40,107 bases of DNA from JBDTME01 sp964583795 (GTDB lineage: Bacteria; Patescibacteriota; Microgenomatia; UBA1400; PJMF01). A model generated the notes under the pieces. That model had not been told where the DNA came from. It saw only the letters and a list, made by a program, of their open reading frames with translations, and searched no databases. Shown here one piece after another: positions 29,743-37,582 of this stretch (its first letter is position 1; each line of letters begins with the position of its first letter). The stretch is taken from assembly GCA_964583795.1 (NCBI GenBank), contig CAZOWX010000017.1, forward strand, positions 1 to 40,107. The letters are read 5' to 3'. Made by a program: the position numbers and the translations under genes.

Positions 29743-30975
29743 TTAATAGTTGACGTGCAAGTAATAGGTACTGATTGTCGGATTGTCTTTATGAATGACA
29801 CGAACATATTGAAGTGTGTTTCCACCACACTTAATCCCTCCTCTGAAAAGCACTCCGTCACGAACGGCTTTTACTGAATTATCACCACTAGTTTTACTGA
29901 CCATATCAATTCCGGTGTGAGGGGCTCCTCCATAGGCTCTACGAACACGAGCGTAATAGGTCATGCCATATCCCTGGTTTACTCGAGCAGGATTATTTAC
30001 TGGCCAGGACCAATCGCCAGAGAAGCCAAATGCAGCGTCAGGTGAGTTGTTCCAAGCGATATCTGCACTTGAGAGAAAACTGGAAGGGTTTTGATGTGTG
30101 CCATCTTTGACCACCTCAAAATGCAGGTGTGTCCCAGTCGAACACGGTGACGATCCTGAAATAATCGAAGCGATCGACTCTCCTTGGTTCACATCTCTCA
30201 CTTTTGATTCACTTCCTTTTCCTGCAATAATTCCTTGGATAGCTTCTAACTCGGCTAAAGTTTTTTGGAGTTCAGCTTGATACTTGGTTTCATTATTTTG
30301 AGTCTCGGTCAATAGCTGTTGTTGACCGGCACGTTCTATTGAAAGCTGACGTTGCTGTGTAGCCAGTTGCTTTTTCTTTTGTTCAACCTCGAGTTGTTTT
30401 TCTTCTTTTATCTTCTTTTGTTGATCAAAAATATCCTTTTGATTCTCAGCCTGTTTCATGATGGTTCGCGTTTTTTGCTGAACAATTTTGGTGTATTTTG
30501 TCTGGGTGTAGTAGTCTGATAAATTATGAGTCAAGATCAAAATCTTGAGCGGGTTGGCTTGTTCTTGTTTGTATTGATCAGTTACTCGGTCAAGTAAAAC
30601 ATCGGATAAAACGTCAAGCGATTGTTCAAGTCCGCCAATACGGGTGCCAAGTTCGTTGACTTCACGTTCCAGTACTGCCAGCTCGGCCTGTGTTTTATCA
30701 ATTTCAGCTTGAGAAAGATTAATTTTTGTATTGATGTAGGCAATTGTCGAAGAGAGAGAAACTTTTTGACCTTGAATCTCACTGAGTTTTTGTTGAAGCT
30801 CGTGAATCTTTTGCTGCTTACTGGCAATATCATCTGGTTGTCCAGAGTTCTGGGTGTCATCTGCACTGACGGAAACGGTCGTTTTTGGTCCAACAAAGTA
30901 AATGACTGCACTGAGGATAATTACCAGTCCTATTTGTCTCAATTTCCCAGAGAAAAGACGATATATGAGTGCCAT
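29743..30975 (-). CDS. Coiled-coil cell-wall hydrolase or activator with circularly permuted M23 (LytM) domain
   Basis: 410 residues. Membrane/signal segment about 12-29; coiled coil 46-250, as in EnvC and PcsB, which are driven by FtsEX. The C-terminal domain has all M23 motifs but in swapped order: STGTHLHFEV (H283, H285) comes first, then PHTGIDM (H353, D357), the AVRDGVLFRGG strand, and the protein stops right after TYYLHV (H407). In ordinary M23 enzymes HxxxD leads and HxH closes. The four expected zinc/catalytic positions are all present. Lies 21 bases after ftsX, so it is the probable FtsEX effector for septal peptidoglycan cutting. Confidence 0.85.
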   Translation of the reverse strand: MALIYRLFSGKLRQIGLVIILSAVIYFVGPKTTVSVSADDTQNSGQPDDIASKQQKIHELQQKLSEIQGQKVSLSSTIAYINTKINLSQAEIDKTQAELAVLEREVNELGTRIGGLEQSLDVLSDVLLDRVTDQYKQEQANPLKILILTHNLSDYYTQTKYTKIVQQKTRTIMKQAENQKDIFDQQKKIKEEKQLEVEQKKKQLATQQRQLSIERAGQQQLLTETQNNETKYQAELQKTLAELEAIQGIIAGKGSESKVRDVNQGESIASIISGSSPCSTGTHLHFEVVKDGTHQNPSSFLSSADIAWNNSPDAAFGFSGDWSWPVNNPARVNQGYGMTYYARVRRAYGGAPHTGIDMVSKTSGDNSVKAVRDGVLFRGGIKCGGNTLQYVRVIHKDNPTISTYYLHVNY

Positions 30976-30996
30976 GAGTGCTGTTCTTTGATGTTG

Positions 30997-31866
30997 TTAG
31001 TCTAGGAATCGACGACTTGCAAGCAAGCTTGAAAAGGAGCCCAGTACCACACCCACCAAGGCGCCGGCTCCCAACAAGGTTACCATAAACATTGGGGATA
31101 CCGGAAGCAGTGGAATATCACCAAGAAAGTTGAGTAACCAAGGAGTCAGATATAAAACTGTGGTGTACATTGCCAGCCACCCCAAAAATGTGCCTAACAA
31201 TCCATATAGTGCACCTTCAAGCAACATGGGAGTATGGATATACCAACGAGAAGCACCGAGCAACTGCATGGTGCGAATGGCGTGTCGCTTTGCTGCAACT
31301 TTCATACTCATGATTACCGTTATTTGGATCACTGAAGTGATCCCCATAATCGTGAGTAAAATAACGCCACTGGTCCGCAGGTTTTTAGTCCAACTTGCGA
31401 GCGTGTTGGTAACATCTTTTTGAAAGACAACCTCATCAATACCAGGAAGTTCCTTGAGTGTTTGCTCAATCTCTGGTAGAAACTGAATTTCTTTTGTCGA
31501 GACTTCTAAGCTGGCAGGCAAAATGTCTGCAGAAACCAGTTGAAGCAGTAGAGGGTCATCTTTATTGCTTTCAGAGTATGAGTTGAGCGCATCTTGTTTG
31601 GTAATTCGTTTCACTGATTTTACTAAATCTGATTGCTCGAGTTGTTTTTGGAAAGTAGCGACTTCTTCATCTGTAACGCTGGGTTTGAAAAAAGCACTAA
31701 TTTGTGGCTGGGTTTCGAAGTAGCGCAGGATAAACTCACTACCAATCATCATCACCACAAACAAATACGCTAAAAAAAATGTTTGGGTTAAGGTCAGAAC
31801 GGCGGCAATACTTTGGTACGGGGATCGACGAATATTGCGGATGGTGTCAGAGAAGTGTTGTAACAT
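30997..31866 (-). CDS. ftsX: Cell division protein FtsX
   Basis: Membrane partner of FtsE. 289 residues with four membrane segments in FtsX order: one at about 20-45, a large outer loop (about 50-165, with the QPQISAFFKPSVTDEEV opening and the VKRITKQDAL block), then three C-terminal segments with RHAIRTMQLLGASRWYIHTP, the motif that contacts the ATPase. The outer loop is where EnvC/PcsB-type coiled-coil proteins bind. Spacing of 19 bases to ftsE and 21 to the M23 gene. Confidence 0.94.
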   Translation of the reverse strand: MLQHFSDTIRNIRRSPYQSIAAVLTLTQTFFLAYLFVVMMIGSEFILRYFETQPQISAFFKPSVTDEEVATFQKQLEQSDLVKSVKRITKQDALNSYSESNKDDPLLLQLVSADILPASLEVSTKEIQFLPEIEQTLKELPGIDEVVFQKDVTNTLASWTKNLRTSGVILLTIMGITSVIQITVIMSMKVAAKRHAIRTMQLLGASRWYIHTPMLLEGALYGLLGTFLGWLAMYTTVLYLTPWLLNFLGDIPLLPVSPMFMVTLLGAGALVGVVLGSFSSLLASRRFLD

Positions 31867-31885
31867 AATTGTTTTTTTGCTGTTG

Positions 31886-32674
31886 TTATGTGGTTTTTAC
31901 TTCGGCTGTGTTTGAGTTGGTTGTTGGTGGTTCGACGCTGGCAGATTCAGAAATTAAAGAGACAGCTGCGGTTTTGTCAACTGTTTTTGTTTTTTCCTGT
32001 TTAGCTGTGCTTGTTGTAATAGAGAGCTTGCCATTTTTTAAGCTCATCACCCTGTGTGGATGGTCCGAAAAATCAAAATCTTCATGAGTGGACATTAGTA
32101 CTGTGGTCCCCAGTGAGTTAATTTTTTTTAAAATTTGGACAATATGATTACCGGTCTCTTTATCAAGATTTCCAGTGGGTTCATCTGCAAACAACACTTC
32201 AGGGCCATTTGCTAAAGCTCTGGCGATACTGACCCGTTGAATTTCCCCCCCTGAGAGTTGAATTGGAAAAAGCTCACCTTTATCGGAAAGTTGAACGAGT
32301 TGTAACAAATCATTAATACGGGATTGAATTTCTGTTTTTTCTTTTCCGACTATCTCTAGAGCCAGTGCAATGTTTTCGGCGACGGTGAGCTCAGGAAGCA
32401 ATTTATAATCTTGGTAGACAACGCCAATGTGACGACGATGCAAATGGATTTTGGACTTTTTGATGTTTGCGAGATCTTCATTATTAAAGGTGATCGTTCC
32501 AGAAGTAGGTGTGATTTCTTTAATCAGTAGCCGGGCTAAAGTCGTTTTGCCCGCCCCAGATTTTCCGGCAATAACCACAAACTCTCCACTTTCAATTGAA
32601 AAACTCACGTCGTCCAACGCTATTTTGTCGGTTATATAGCTCATGGTGACGTGATCAAAAACGATTATTGACAC
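31886..32674 (-). CDS. ftsE: Cell division ATPase FtsE with C-terminal tail
   Basis: 262 residues against about 225. Walker A GKSGAGKTT (37-45), YQDYKLLPELTVAEN, signature LSGGE (140-144), Walker B VLFADEPTGNL with D164-E165, switch His in STHEDFDF. The start is GTG with AAAGGAAAA upstream. The extra 40 residues (from about 222) are Thr/Ser/Lys/Glu-rich and look disordered. Together with FtsX it would transmit ATP hydrolysis across the membrane to the wall hydrolase encoded next. Confidence 0.94.
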   Translation of the reverse strand: MSIIVFDHVTMSYITDKIALDDVSFSIESGEFVVIAGKSGAGKTTLARLLIKEITPTSGTITFNNEDLANIKKSKIHLHRRHIGVVYQDYKLLPELTVAENIALALEIVGKEKTEIQSRINDLLQLVQLSDKGELFPIQLSGGEIQRVSIARALANGPEVLFADEPTGNLDKETGNHIVQILKKINSLGTTVLMSTHEDFDFSDHPHRVMSLKNGKLSITTSTAKQEKTKTVDKTAAVSLISESASVEPPTTNSNTAEVKTT

Positions 32675-32732
32675 AACAGTTTTCCTTTAATTTTGTCAAA
32701 CTGACGCTAATAACTTGAGAGTACAGTTTACC

Positions 32733-32761
32733 AGTATAGTTGGTCATGTGGGTAGAGTGAA
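32733..32761 (-). promoter_or_regulatory. Candidate promoter of the ftsE-ftsX-M23 operon
   Basis: On the minus strand TTCACT (4 of 6 to -35), 17-base spacer, TATACT (-10). It would give a leader of about 50 bases ahead of the GTG start. Confidence 0.5.
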
Positions 32762-32982
32762 AGTGGGAATAGTAGTTTGTTGTTGATTTTCAGTTGTGAG
32801 TTGTTACAGATCTGGTCTACACGTCCTGAGTGGGTGGTTTACTGGGAATACAATGAGCTTTTGGGAAGTGCAACAACAACTTAATAACGTAACAACTTAA
32901 CAACTCTTTTTTCCCTTGATTGTCTCTGATGAAGCAAAATCGAAAAATGAGTAACTCGCCCTACTGCGTTTTTTTGCTCAGC
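32762..32982. repeat. Gene-free stretch with complementary GTTGTT and CAACAAC runs
   Basis: A G/T-rich run with GTTTGTTGTTG (from 32775) and GTTGTTAC (to 32807) faces a degenerate run of CAACAAC/TTAACAAC units (32871-32906) followed by TTTTTT. The two runs can pair imperfectly across about 65 bases. No gene is seen. Confidence 0.5.
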
Positions 32983-33609
32983 TTACTTTTTATTCCCCGC
33001 TTTTGGAGTGGCAGTGGGCTTTGGTTCTGGTGTGGCAGTTGGTTTGTCTTCCTCTGGAATTTCAGCATTCAATTCAAGCACTTTTACACGACCGACATCC
33101 ATGAACCACCCTGCTTTTTTGGCTGAGTTTGTTTCGCCCCAAACTTTGACTTTTGCCCCAACAAACTTGTCTAAGTCGGTCACCGATGAAGTCAAGTAAA
33201 CGGTTTGAGAAATTCCACCTGGTCGAAATAATTTATGAGTTCCTTCCCCGTCAAATCCTCCAGCTTGCAAGACTCCTTCTGCACTGTCCTTGAAAGTTTC
33301 TTCATTGGGACTGCCATACACATCACCGACTTTGATGGAACTTGTGGGAACTTGTGCTTTAATGTTGCCACTTTCAGTTGGTCCGGTAAGACTTGTTGTA
33401 GATTGTTGTGCGTTGAGTTTATGTAAACCTATGCCAGTTCCAATACCAGAAACAATAGCAACAAGAAGAATAACTGCAATAACAGGAGTTTTTGGTTTCA
33501 TATCAGCGTTACTTTTAGTAGATTTTTTAGTATCGACTGAGAGCGAATCTGGTGATGATTGCATCTCTACAGTGTCGAGTTGTGTGTCGTGAGTGGCAAG
33601 AGATTGCAT
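32983..33609 (-). CDS. Membrane-anchored protein with outer OB-like domain
   Basis: 208 residues: polar cytosolic part (1-41), one membrane segment (about 42-62), then an outer domain. The stretch TVYLTSSVTDLDKFVGAKVK with VWGETNSAKKAGWFMDVGRV resembles the OB-type strands of bacterial outer-face domains, and the protein ends in a Pro/Thr/Lys repeat (ATPEPKPTATPKAG) that may touch the wall. Not assigned to a named family. It stands alone between two repeat-rich gaps, upstream of ftsE in the same direction. Confidence 0.65.
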   Translation of the reverse strand: MQSLATHDTQLDTVEMQSSPDSLSVDTKKSTKSNADMKPKTPVIAVILLVAIVSGIGTGIGLHKLNAQQSTTSLTGPTESGNIKAQVPTSSIKVGDVYGSPNEETFKDSAEGVLQAGGFDGEGTHKLFRPGGISQTVYLTSSVTDLDKFVGAKVKVWGETNSAKKAGWFMDVGRVKVLELNAEIPEEDKPTATPEPKPTATPKAGNKK

Positions 33610-33654
33610 GATCCATTCATTATAATTGAGTGGGGGGAGAATGGAAGAGGGAGC

Positions 33655-33770
33655 TGTGGATGATAGATGATGGATGATAGATTATGGATTGTGCTAGTCC
33701 AAGACTGGTAGCCTTAGGAGGAGAGTGTGGAATGTGGATTATGGATTGTGGATGATGGATTATTGATTTT
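33655..33770. repeat. Degenerate GGAT/GATTATGGATTG repeats downstream of prfB
   Basis: Repeated units of GATGATAGAT/GATGGAT/GATTATGGATTGTG type. The 14-mer GATTATGGATTGTG occurs exactly at 33680-33693 and 33737-33750. It is part of the 213-base gene-free gap between prfB and the anchored protein gene. Confidence 0.75.
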
Positions 33771-33812
33771 TTGCACTTGACTTGAGAAAGTGAAGCAATT
33801 GAAATCGATCCT

Positions 33813-33827
33813 TGTAGCTTTGCTACA
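33813..33827 (-). other. Hairpin over the prfB stop codon
   Basis: TGTAGC / GCTACA with a 3-base loop, including the TAG stop of prfB. No T-tract follows on either strand, so it is at best a weak terminator or a 3'-end stabiliser. Confidence 0.4.
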
Positions 33828-34917
33828 GCTGTTTTACTTCAGCTAATAAAAACTCATCAAGGTCGCCGTCTAGCACACCTGCGGTATCAGATGTTTGTAT
33901 TTCTGTCCGAGTGTCTTTAACCAGTTGATAGGGGTGAAGCACGTAATTGCGAATTTGATTGCCCCAACTGGCCATGACGTGTACGCCTTTTTCCGATTGA
34001 ATCTCTTGTTTGCGTTTTTTATCTTCGAGCTCGGCCAGTTTTGCTTTCATCATCTGAGTGGCTTTTTTGATGTTGGCAAACTGAGTGCGTTCGGTACGAA
34101 CATCAACTCGAATTCCTGTCGGAATATGGGTGAGCTCAACAGCGGTGTTTACTTTGTTTACGTTTTGTCCTCCTGCGCCACCTGCTCGGCTAAAGTTCCA
34201 CTCTATCTCTGATTCTTTTAATTCGATCGATGTGTCGTCTTCTTCAATAAATGGCAGCACTTCTACGCCACAAAATGACGTTTGACGTAAACTATCTGCA
34301 TTGAATGGACTGAGTCGAACGAGTCGATGAGTTCCTTGTTCGTGTTTTAAGTAGCCGTATGCATACGCGCCTTGAACCAAAAAACTGACCGATTTAATTC
34401 CGGCTTCTTCACCCTTTGACTCACTTAAAATTTGGTACTTCCATTGTTTACGTTCAAACAGGCGCATATACATGCGCTCAACCATGCTGGCCCAGTCCAT
34501 CGCTTCAGTGCCACCTTGTCCGGCATGAATGGAAAGCAAAGCTGGGTAGGAGTCGTACTTGCCATTAAGGAATTGTTGAAGTTCGAGTGTTTTACTGCTT
34601 TTTTGCAGTTTTTTGAGTTGACGATGGACTTCATGTTCTGTCTCAACATCTTCAGATTCGAGACTCAACTCAACGATTGCCTCTAGATCTGCAATATCAG
34701 TATTCACCGTTTGAATTTGATCAATCTGGGTTTTGAGTTGTCCCAGTTGTTGCATGATCGATTTCGCTTCTGGTTTTTGCCAAAAATCAGCAATGAGTGT
34801 GTGTTGTTCAAGTTCAGAGAGTTGTTTGGATTTGCTCGCAATACCAGTTTCTGCAACTAAATCTTTAGCCTCTTTGAGGATGGCTTCAATAGTTGAAAGT
34901 ACTTGTTGGTTAATCAT
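33823..34917 (-). CDS. prfB: Peptide chain release factor 2
   Basis: Releases peptides at UGA and UAA. The SPF anticodon-like tripeptide (203-205, in RLSPFNADSLRQTSF) marks RF2 rather than RF1, and GGQ lies at 249-251 (AGGAGGQNVNK). 364 residues, normal. The frame is open from the start: there is no in-frame UGA near codon 26, so the autoregulatory +1 frameshift known from many bacteria is absent. Presence of RF2 agrees with UGA acting as a stop here. The 169-bp foldback element lies just upstream. Confidence 0.97.
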   Translation of the reverse strand: MINQQVLSTIEAILKEAKDLVAETGIASKSKQLSELEQHTLIADFWQKPEAKSIMQQLGQLKTQIDQIQTVNTDIADLEAIVELSLESEDVETEHEVHRQLKKLQKSSKTLELQQFLNGKYDSYPALLSIHAGQGGTEAMDWASMVERMYMRLFERKQWKYQILSESKGEEAGIKSVSFLVQGAYAYGYLKHEQGTHRLVRLSPFNADSLRQTSFCGVEVLPFIEEDDTSIELKESEIEWNFSRAGGAGGQNVNKVNTAVELTHIPTGIRVDVRTERTQFANIKKATQMMKAKLAELEDKKRKQEIQSEKGVHVMASWGNQIRNYVLHPYQLVKDTRTEIQTSDTAGVLDGDLDEFLLAEVKQL

Positions 34918-34940
34918 AAGTGTGTACTTGAGAAACTGAT

Positions 34941-35109
34941 TAGACTTGTCGCGAAATAAGCTTTACTGTCAATTTCGCATATATTTGCGTAACTTTTGGT
35001 CTTTTCTGATGCCGATACCCCGATGTACTTCGGGGTTGAGAAAGAAGAAAAGACTAAAATTGCCAAATAGATGTGAAAGTGCGGTGAATGTTATTTCGCG
35101 ACAAGTCTA
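34941..35109. repeat. 169-bp foldback (long imperfect inverted repeat) element
   Basis: Both ends carry the 19-bp perfect inverted repeat TAGACTTGTCGCGAAATAA (34941-34959 and, inverted, 35091-35109). Inside, GTCTTTTCT (34999-35007) pairs with AGAAAAGAC (35046-35054), and the apex ACCCCGA-TGTACT-TCGGGGT (35017-35036) is a perfect 7-bp hairpin; the segments between also align in part. ATT occurs directly outside both AGACTT ends and may be a short target duplication. No coding potential. It fills nearly the whole gap between prfB and the gene upstream. Confidence 0.85.
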
Positions 35110-35114
35110 TTATA

Positions 35115-35489
35115 TCAGTTTTCCTCTGGTTGTGCTGTTGGGGAAACCGAAGCAGAGGTGGAAGCATGCTGTGTTTCGTACTGCTGAACTACAACTTTAC
35201 AGTATTGATATTGTGTAAACTCGAGGGCTTTTTGATGAAGTGGTTTTCCAGAGGTGTCTTCTTGAAAAAGTGATCTGGTTTCTGTTGTAATTCCCATGAT
35301 GGCAGGTTTTGCCTGATCACTTTTTTTTAGTGTGGACTGTGCTGAAGCAAGAGTCGTCTCAATTGCTGATTTGAGTTGCGGTGCATACGTTTTTGCAGGT
35401 TCTGGTAAGTATTCAGGGTGGTAGTACCCCAGATAGATCCCTGCGCCAAACAGAGATAACACGATGCCAATAAAAACAAGTCGTATCAT
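35115..35489 (-). CDS. Small membrane-anchored protein of unknown function
   Basis: 124 residues. An N-terminal membrane segment (about 4-22, MIRLVFIGIVLSLFGAGIYL) followed by YYHPEYLPEP, a helical polar middle and a Ser/Thr/Pro/Gln tail. Single Cys at QYQYCKV. Not recognised. It could be outside the membrane, held by the uncleaved signal. Same direction as the MacB-type genes upstream; about 48 bases separate them. Confidence 0.55.
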   Translation of the reverse strand: MIRLVFIGIVLSLFGAGIYLGYYHPEYLPEPAKTYAPQLKSAIETTLASAQSTLKKSDQAKPAIMGITTETRSLFQEDTSGKPLHQKALEFTQYQYCKVVVQQYETQHASTSASVSPTAQPEEN

Positions 35490-35537
35490 GCTTTTTAGTA
35501 TAGCAAAAATACAAGATCTTCGTTAGTGAACAGGGTT

Positions 35538-36764
35538 TTATTCGGAGCGTAGTGCCTCAATGGGGCTGAGTTTACTGGCTTTGCGAGCTGGCGCTACACC
35601 GAAAATAATTCCAACAGCTGCCGAAACACCAAAAGCGAGTAGTACCGCAGACAGTGTGACTTGAGCTGGAAAAAATTGTTGTATCGCCAATGAGCCAAGA
35701 TAGGCAATGATAACACCGATGGTTCCACCAAAGACAGATAAGGTAGCAGCTTCGATTAAAAATTGAGTCAAAATTTGATTGGGAGTAGCTCCAAGCGCTT
35801 TGCGCAATCCAATTTCTCGTGTTCTTTCAGTCACAGTGACTAACATAATATTCATAATGCCAATTCCTCCAACCACGAGCGAGATGGCAGCGATACCACC
35901 CAAACCGATGGTCAATACATTCAAAACAGAGTTAATCGTTTCCAGAATTTGAGTTTGTTCAAAGACAGAAAAATCATCTTTGGTGAGGCCATATTTGTCT
36001 TGAAGTAACTGTTTTACTTCATCAACCAGCGGTTTCACAACCTCTTTATTTTTTGCTTGAATAGCGATTTCGTTTAATGTGTCATTGTCAAACAACTTCG
36101 TTGCGGTACCAAAAGGTAGGTAGCCGTAGCTGTCAAAGCTGGGGCCGCCAAAACCACCGCCACCTTTTTTTTCAAGTACTCCAGTGACTTGAAACGAAAC
36201 TCCGCCAATTTTGACGGATTTCCCGACAGGATCAACGCTGCCAAAAAGTTCTGTAGCCAACTCATCACCCAAGACAATAACTCGTTTTTCAGACTCCACA
36301 TCGGGTTTGGTGAACCAACTGCCTTTTGCGGTTTCGCTATTGAGTACGATGGCAATTTGTTCTGTTGTACCGATAAATGTTGATTTTTTTTCTGTTGATT
36401 GATACTGAATCCTGCCTGAAAATAGTGACATTGGTGCAATGGAATCTACTTGAGTACGAAACTGACGTTTTATTTCATCAATCATTCGCAATTTTAGCGT
36501 TTTTTTTGTTCGCTCGGCAATTGCGTCCTGAGCGCCGCCAAAGCTGCCATTTTCGCCGAAAGGATTGCCTGGAACGACGTAAATCACGTTTGAGCCAAAG
36601 CTGGCAAACTGATCTTCGATATACTTTTGTAAACCGGTTCCAATTGAGGTGAGTAACACCACAGAACCAACACCGATGATGATGCCAAGCATGGTGAGCA
36701 AGGCGCGACCTTTGTTGCGAAAAATCGATGCGATGGCGATTTTGGTAGTGTCAGCGAGAGTCAT
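35538..36764 (-). CDS. MacB-type ABC permease (MacB/FtsX superfamily)
   Basis: 408 residues, four membrane segments: one near 20-42 (GRALLTMLGIIIGVGSVVLL) and three C-terminal, with a large outer MacB_PCD domain between. TERTREIGLRKALGATPNQI and APARKASKLSPIEALRSE are the permease motifs of the family. The outer domain contains a Gly/Phe-rich loop (KKGGGGFGGPSFDSYGY). Works as a mechanotransmitter, moving substrate outside the membrane rather than through it. Last of three genes with adaptor and ATPase. Confidence 0.93.
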   Translation of the reverse strand: MTLADTTKIAIASIFRNKGRALLTMLGIIIGVGSVVLLTSIGTGLQKYIEDQFASFGSNVIYVVPGNPFGENGSFGGAQDAIAERTKKTLKLRMIDEIKRQFRTQVDSIAPMSLFSGRIQYQSTEKKSTFIGTTEQIAIVLNSETAKGSWFTKPDVESEKRVIVLGDELATELFGSVDPVGKSVKIGGVSFQVTGVLEKKGGGGFGGPSFDSYGYLPFGTATKLFDNDTLNEIAIQAKNKEVVKPLVDEVKQLLQDKYGLTKDDFSVFEQTQILETINSVLNVLTIGLGGIAAISLVVGGIGIMNIMLVTVTERTREIGLRKALGATPNQILTQFLIEAATLSVFGGTIGVIIAYLGSLAIQQFFPAQVTLSAVLLAFGVSAAVGIIFGVAPARKASKLSPIEALRSE

Positions 36765-36796
36765 GCGTAAATATCAAGTAGTATGTATTGTCGATA

Positions 36797-37567
36797 TTAC
36801 AGTTTGCCTTTTTTGCTGCGTTTTTTGAGTTTTCGCTCAATTTCTTTGCGGTCTTCGGGGTTGAGCTGTACTTCTCTTTTCTCATTCCAGCCAAACTTAT
36901 CGTCGTAACAAATTTCCCCATCTTTGAAAAAAACCAGACGTTTTGCAATTGCTGCTACGTCATCTTCGTGCGTGACCATGATAATCGTGCGTCCTTCGTC
37001 ATTGAGGTCTTTGAGTATGCGCTCAATATCTTTTCCGCTTTGGGAGTCAAGGTTTCCCGTCGGTTCATCAGCAAAAATCACGACTGGGTTATTGATCAGA
37101 GCTCGGGCGATGGCCACGCGTTGTTGCTGGCCGCCTGAAAGTTGGGATGGAGTGTTGTGCAGTCTTTCACCGAGGCCGACTCTTTCAAGTAACTCTTTGG
37201 CGCGCTGATGACGTTGTGATGGACTAACTTTGGCATATAAAAGAGGTAGCTCGACATTATCAAGTGCACTCGTTCGCGGGAGTAGATTAAACTGTTGAAA
37301 CACAAAGCCGATTTCTTGATTGCGAAGCCGGGCTTGTTCGACTTCATTGTACTGGCCTACTGGTTTTCCTTTGAGAAAAATTTGGCCATCACTGACCGTG
37401 CTGAGCATGCTAGCTACTTGAAGGAATGTTGATTTTCCAGAACCTGATGGTCCCATGATGGCTACAAACTCGCCTTGATCAATTTCTATTGAAACCTGGC
37501 GCAGAGCGTGGATTTCAACTTCGCCAACGGTATAGATTTTGGAAACATTTTTGAGTTGTAGGAGCAT
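36797..37567 (-). CDS. MacB/LolD-type ABC ATPase
   Basis: 256 residues. Walker A GPSGSGKST (39-47), FQQFNLLPRTSALDNVELPL (Q-loop and LolD-type helix), signature LSGGQ (143-147), Walker B VIFADEPTGNLDS, switch MVTHEDDVA. The C-terminal 30 residues are Lys/Glu/Arg-rich (EDRKEIERKLKKRSKKGKL), an addition to the usual 225-residue protein. Energises the permease encoded 32 bases downstream. Confidence 0.95.
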   Translation of the reverse strand: MLLQLKNVSKIYTVGEVEIHALRQVSIEIDQGEFVAIMGPSGSGKSTFLQVASMLSTVSDGQIFLKGKPVGQYNEVEQARLRNQEIGFVFQQFNLLPRTSALDNVELPLLYAKVSPSQRHQRAKELLERVGLGERLHNTPSQLSGGQQQRVAIARALINNPVVIFADEPTGNLDSQSGKDIERILKDLNDEGRTIIMVTHEDDVAAIAKRLVFFKDGEICYDDKFGWNEKREVQLNPEDRKEIERKLKKRSKKGKL

Positions 37568-37582
37568 AATAAAGAGCCGTGA

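Noticed and set aside
34830..34917. Possible programmed +1 frameshift in prfB
   Set aside because: The frame is open from ATG through the GGQ motif with no in-frame UGA near codon 26.
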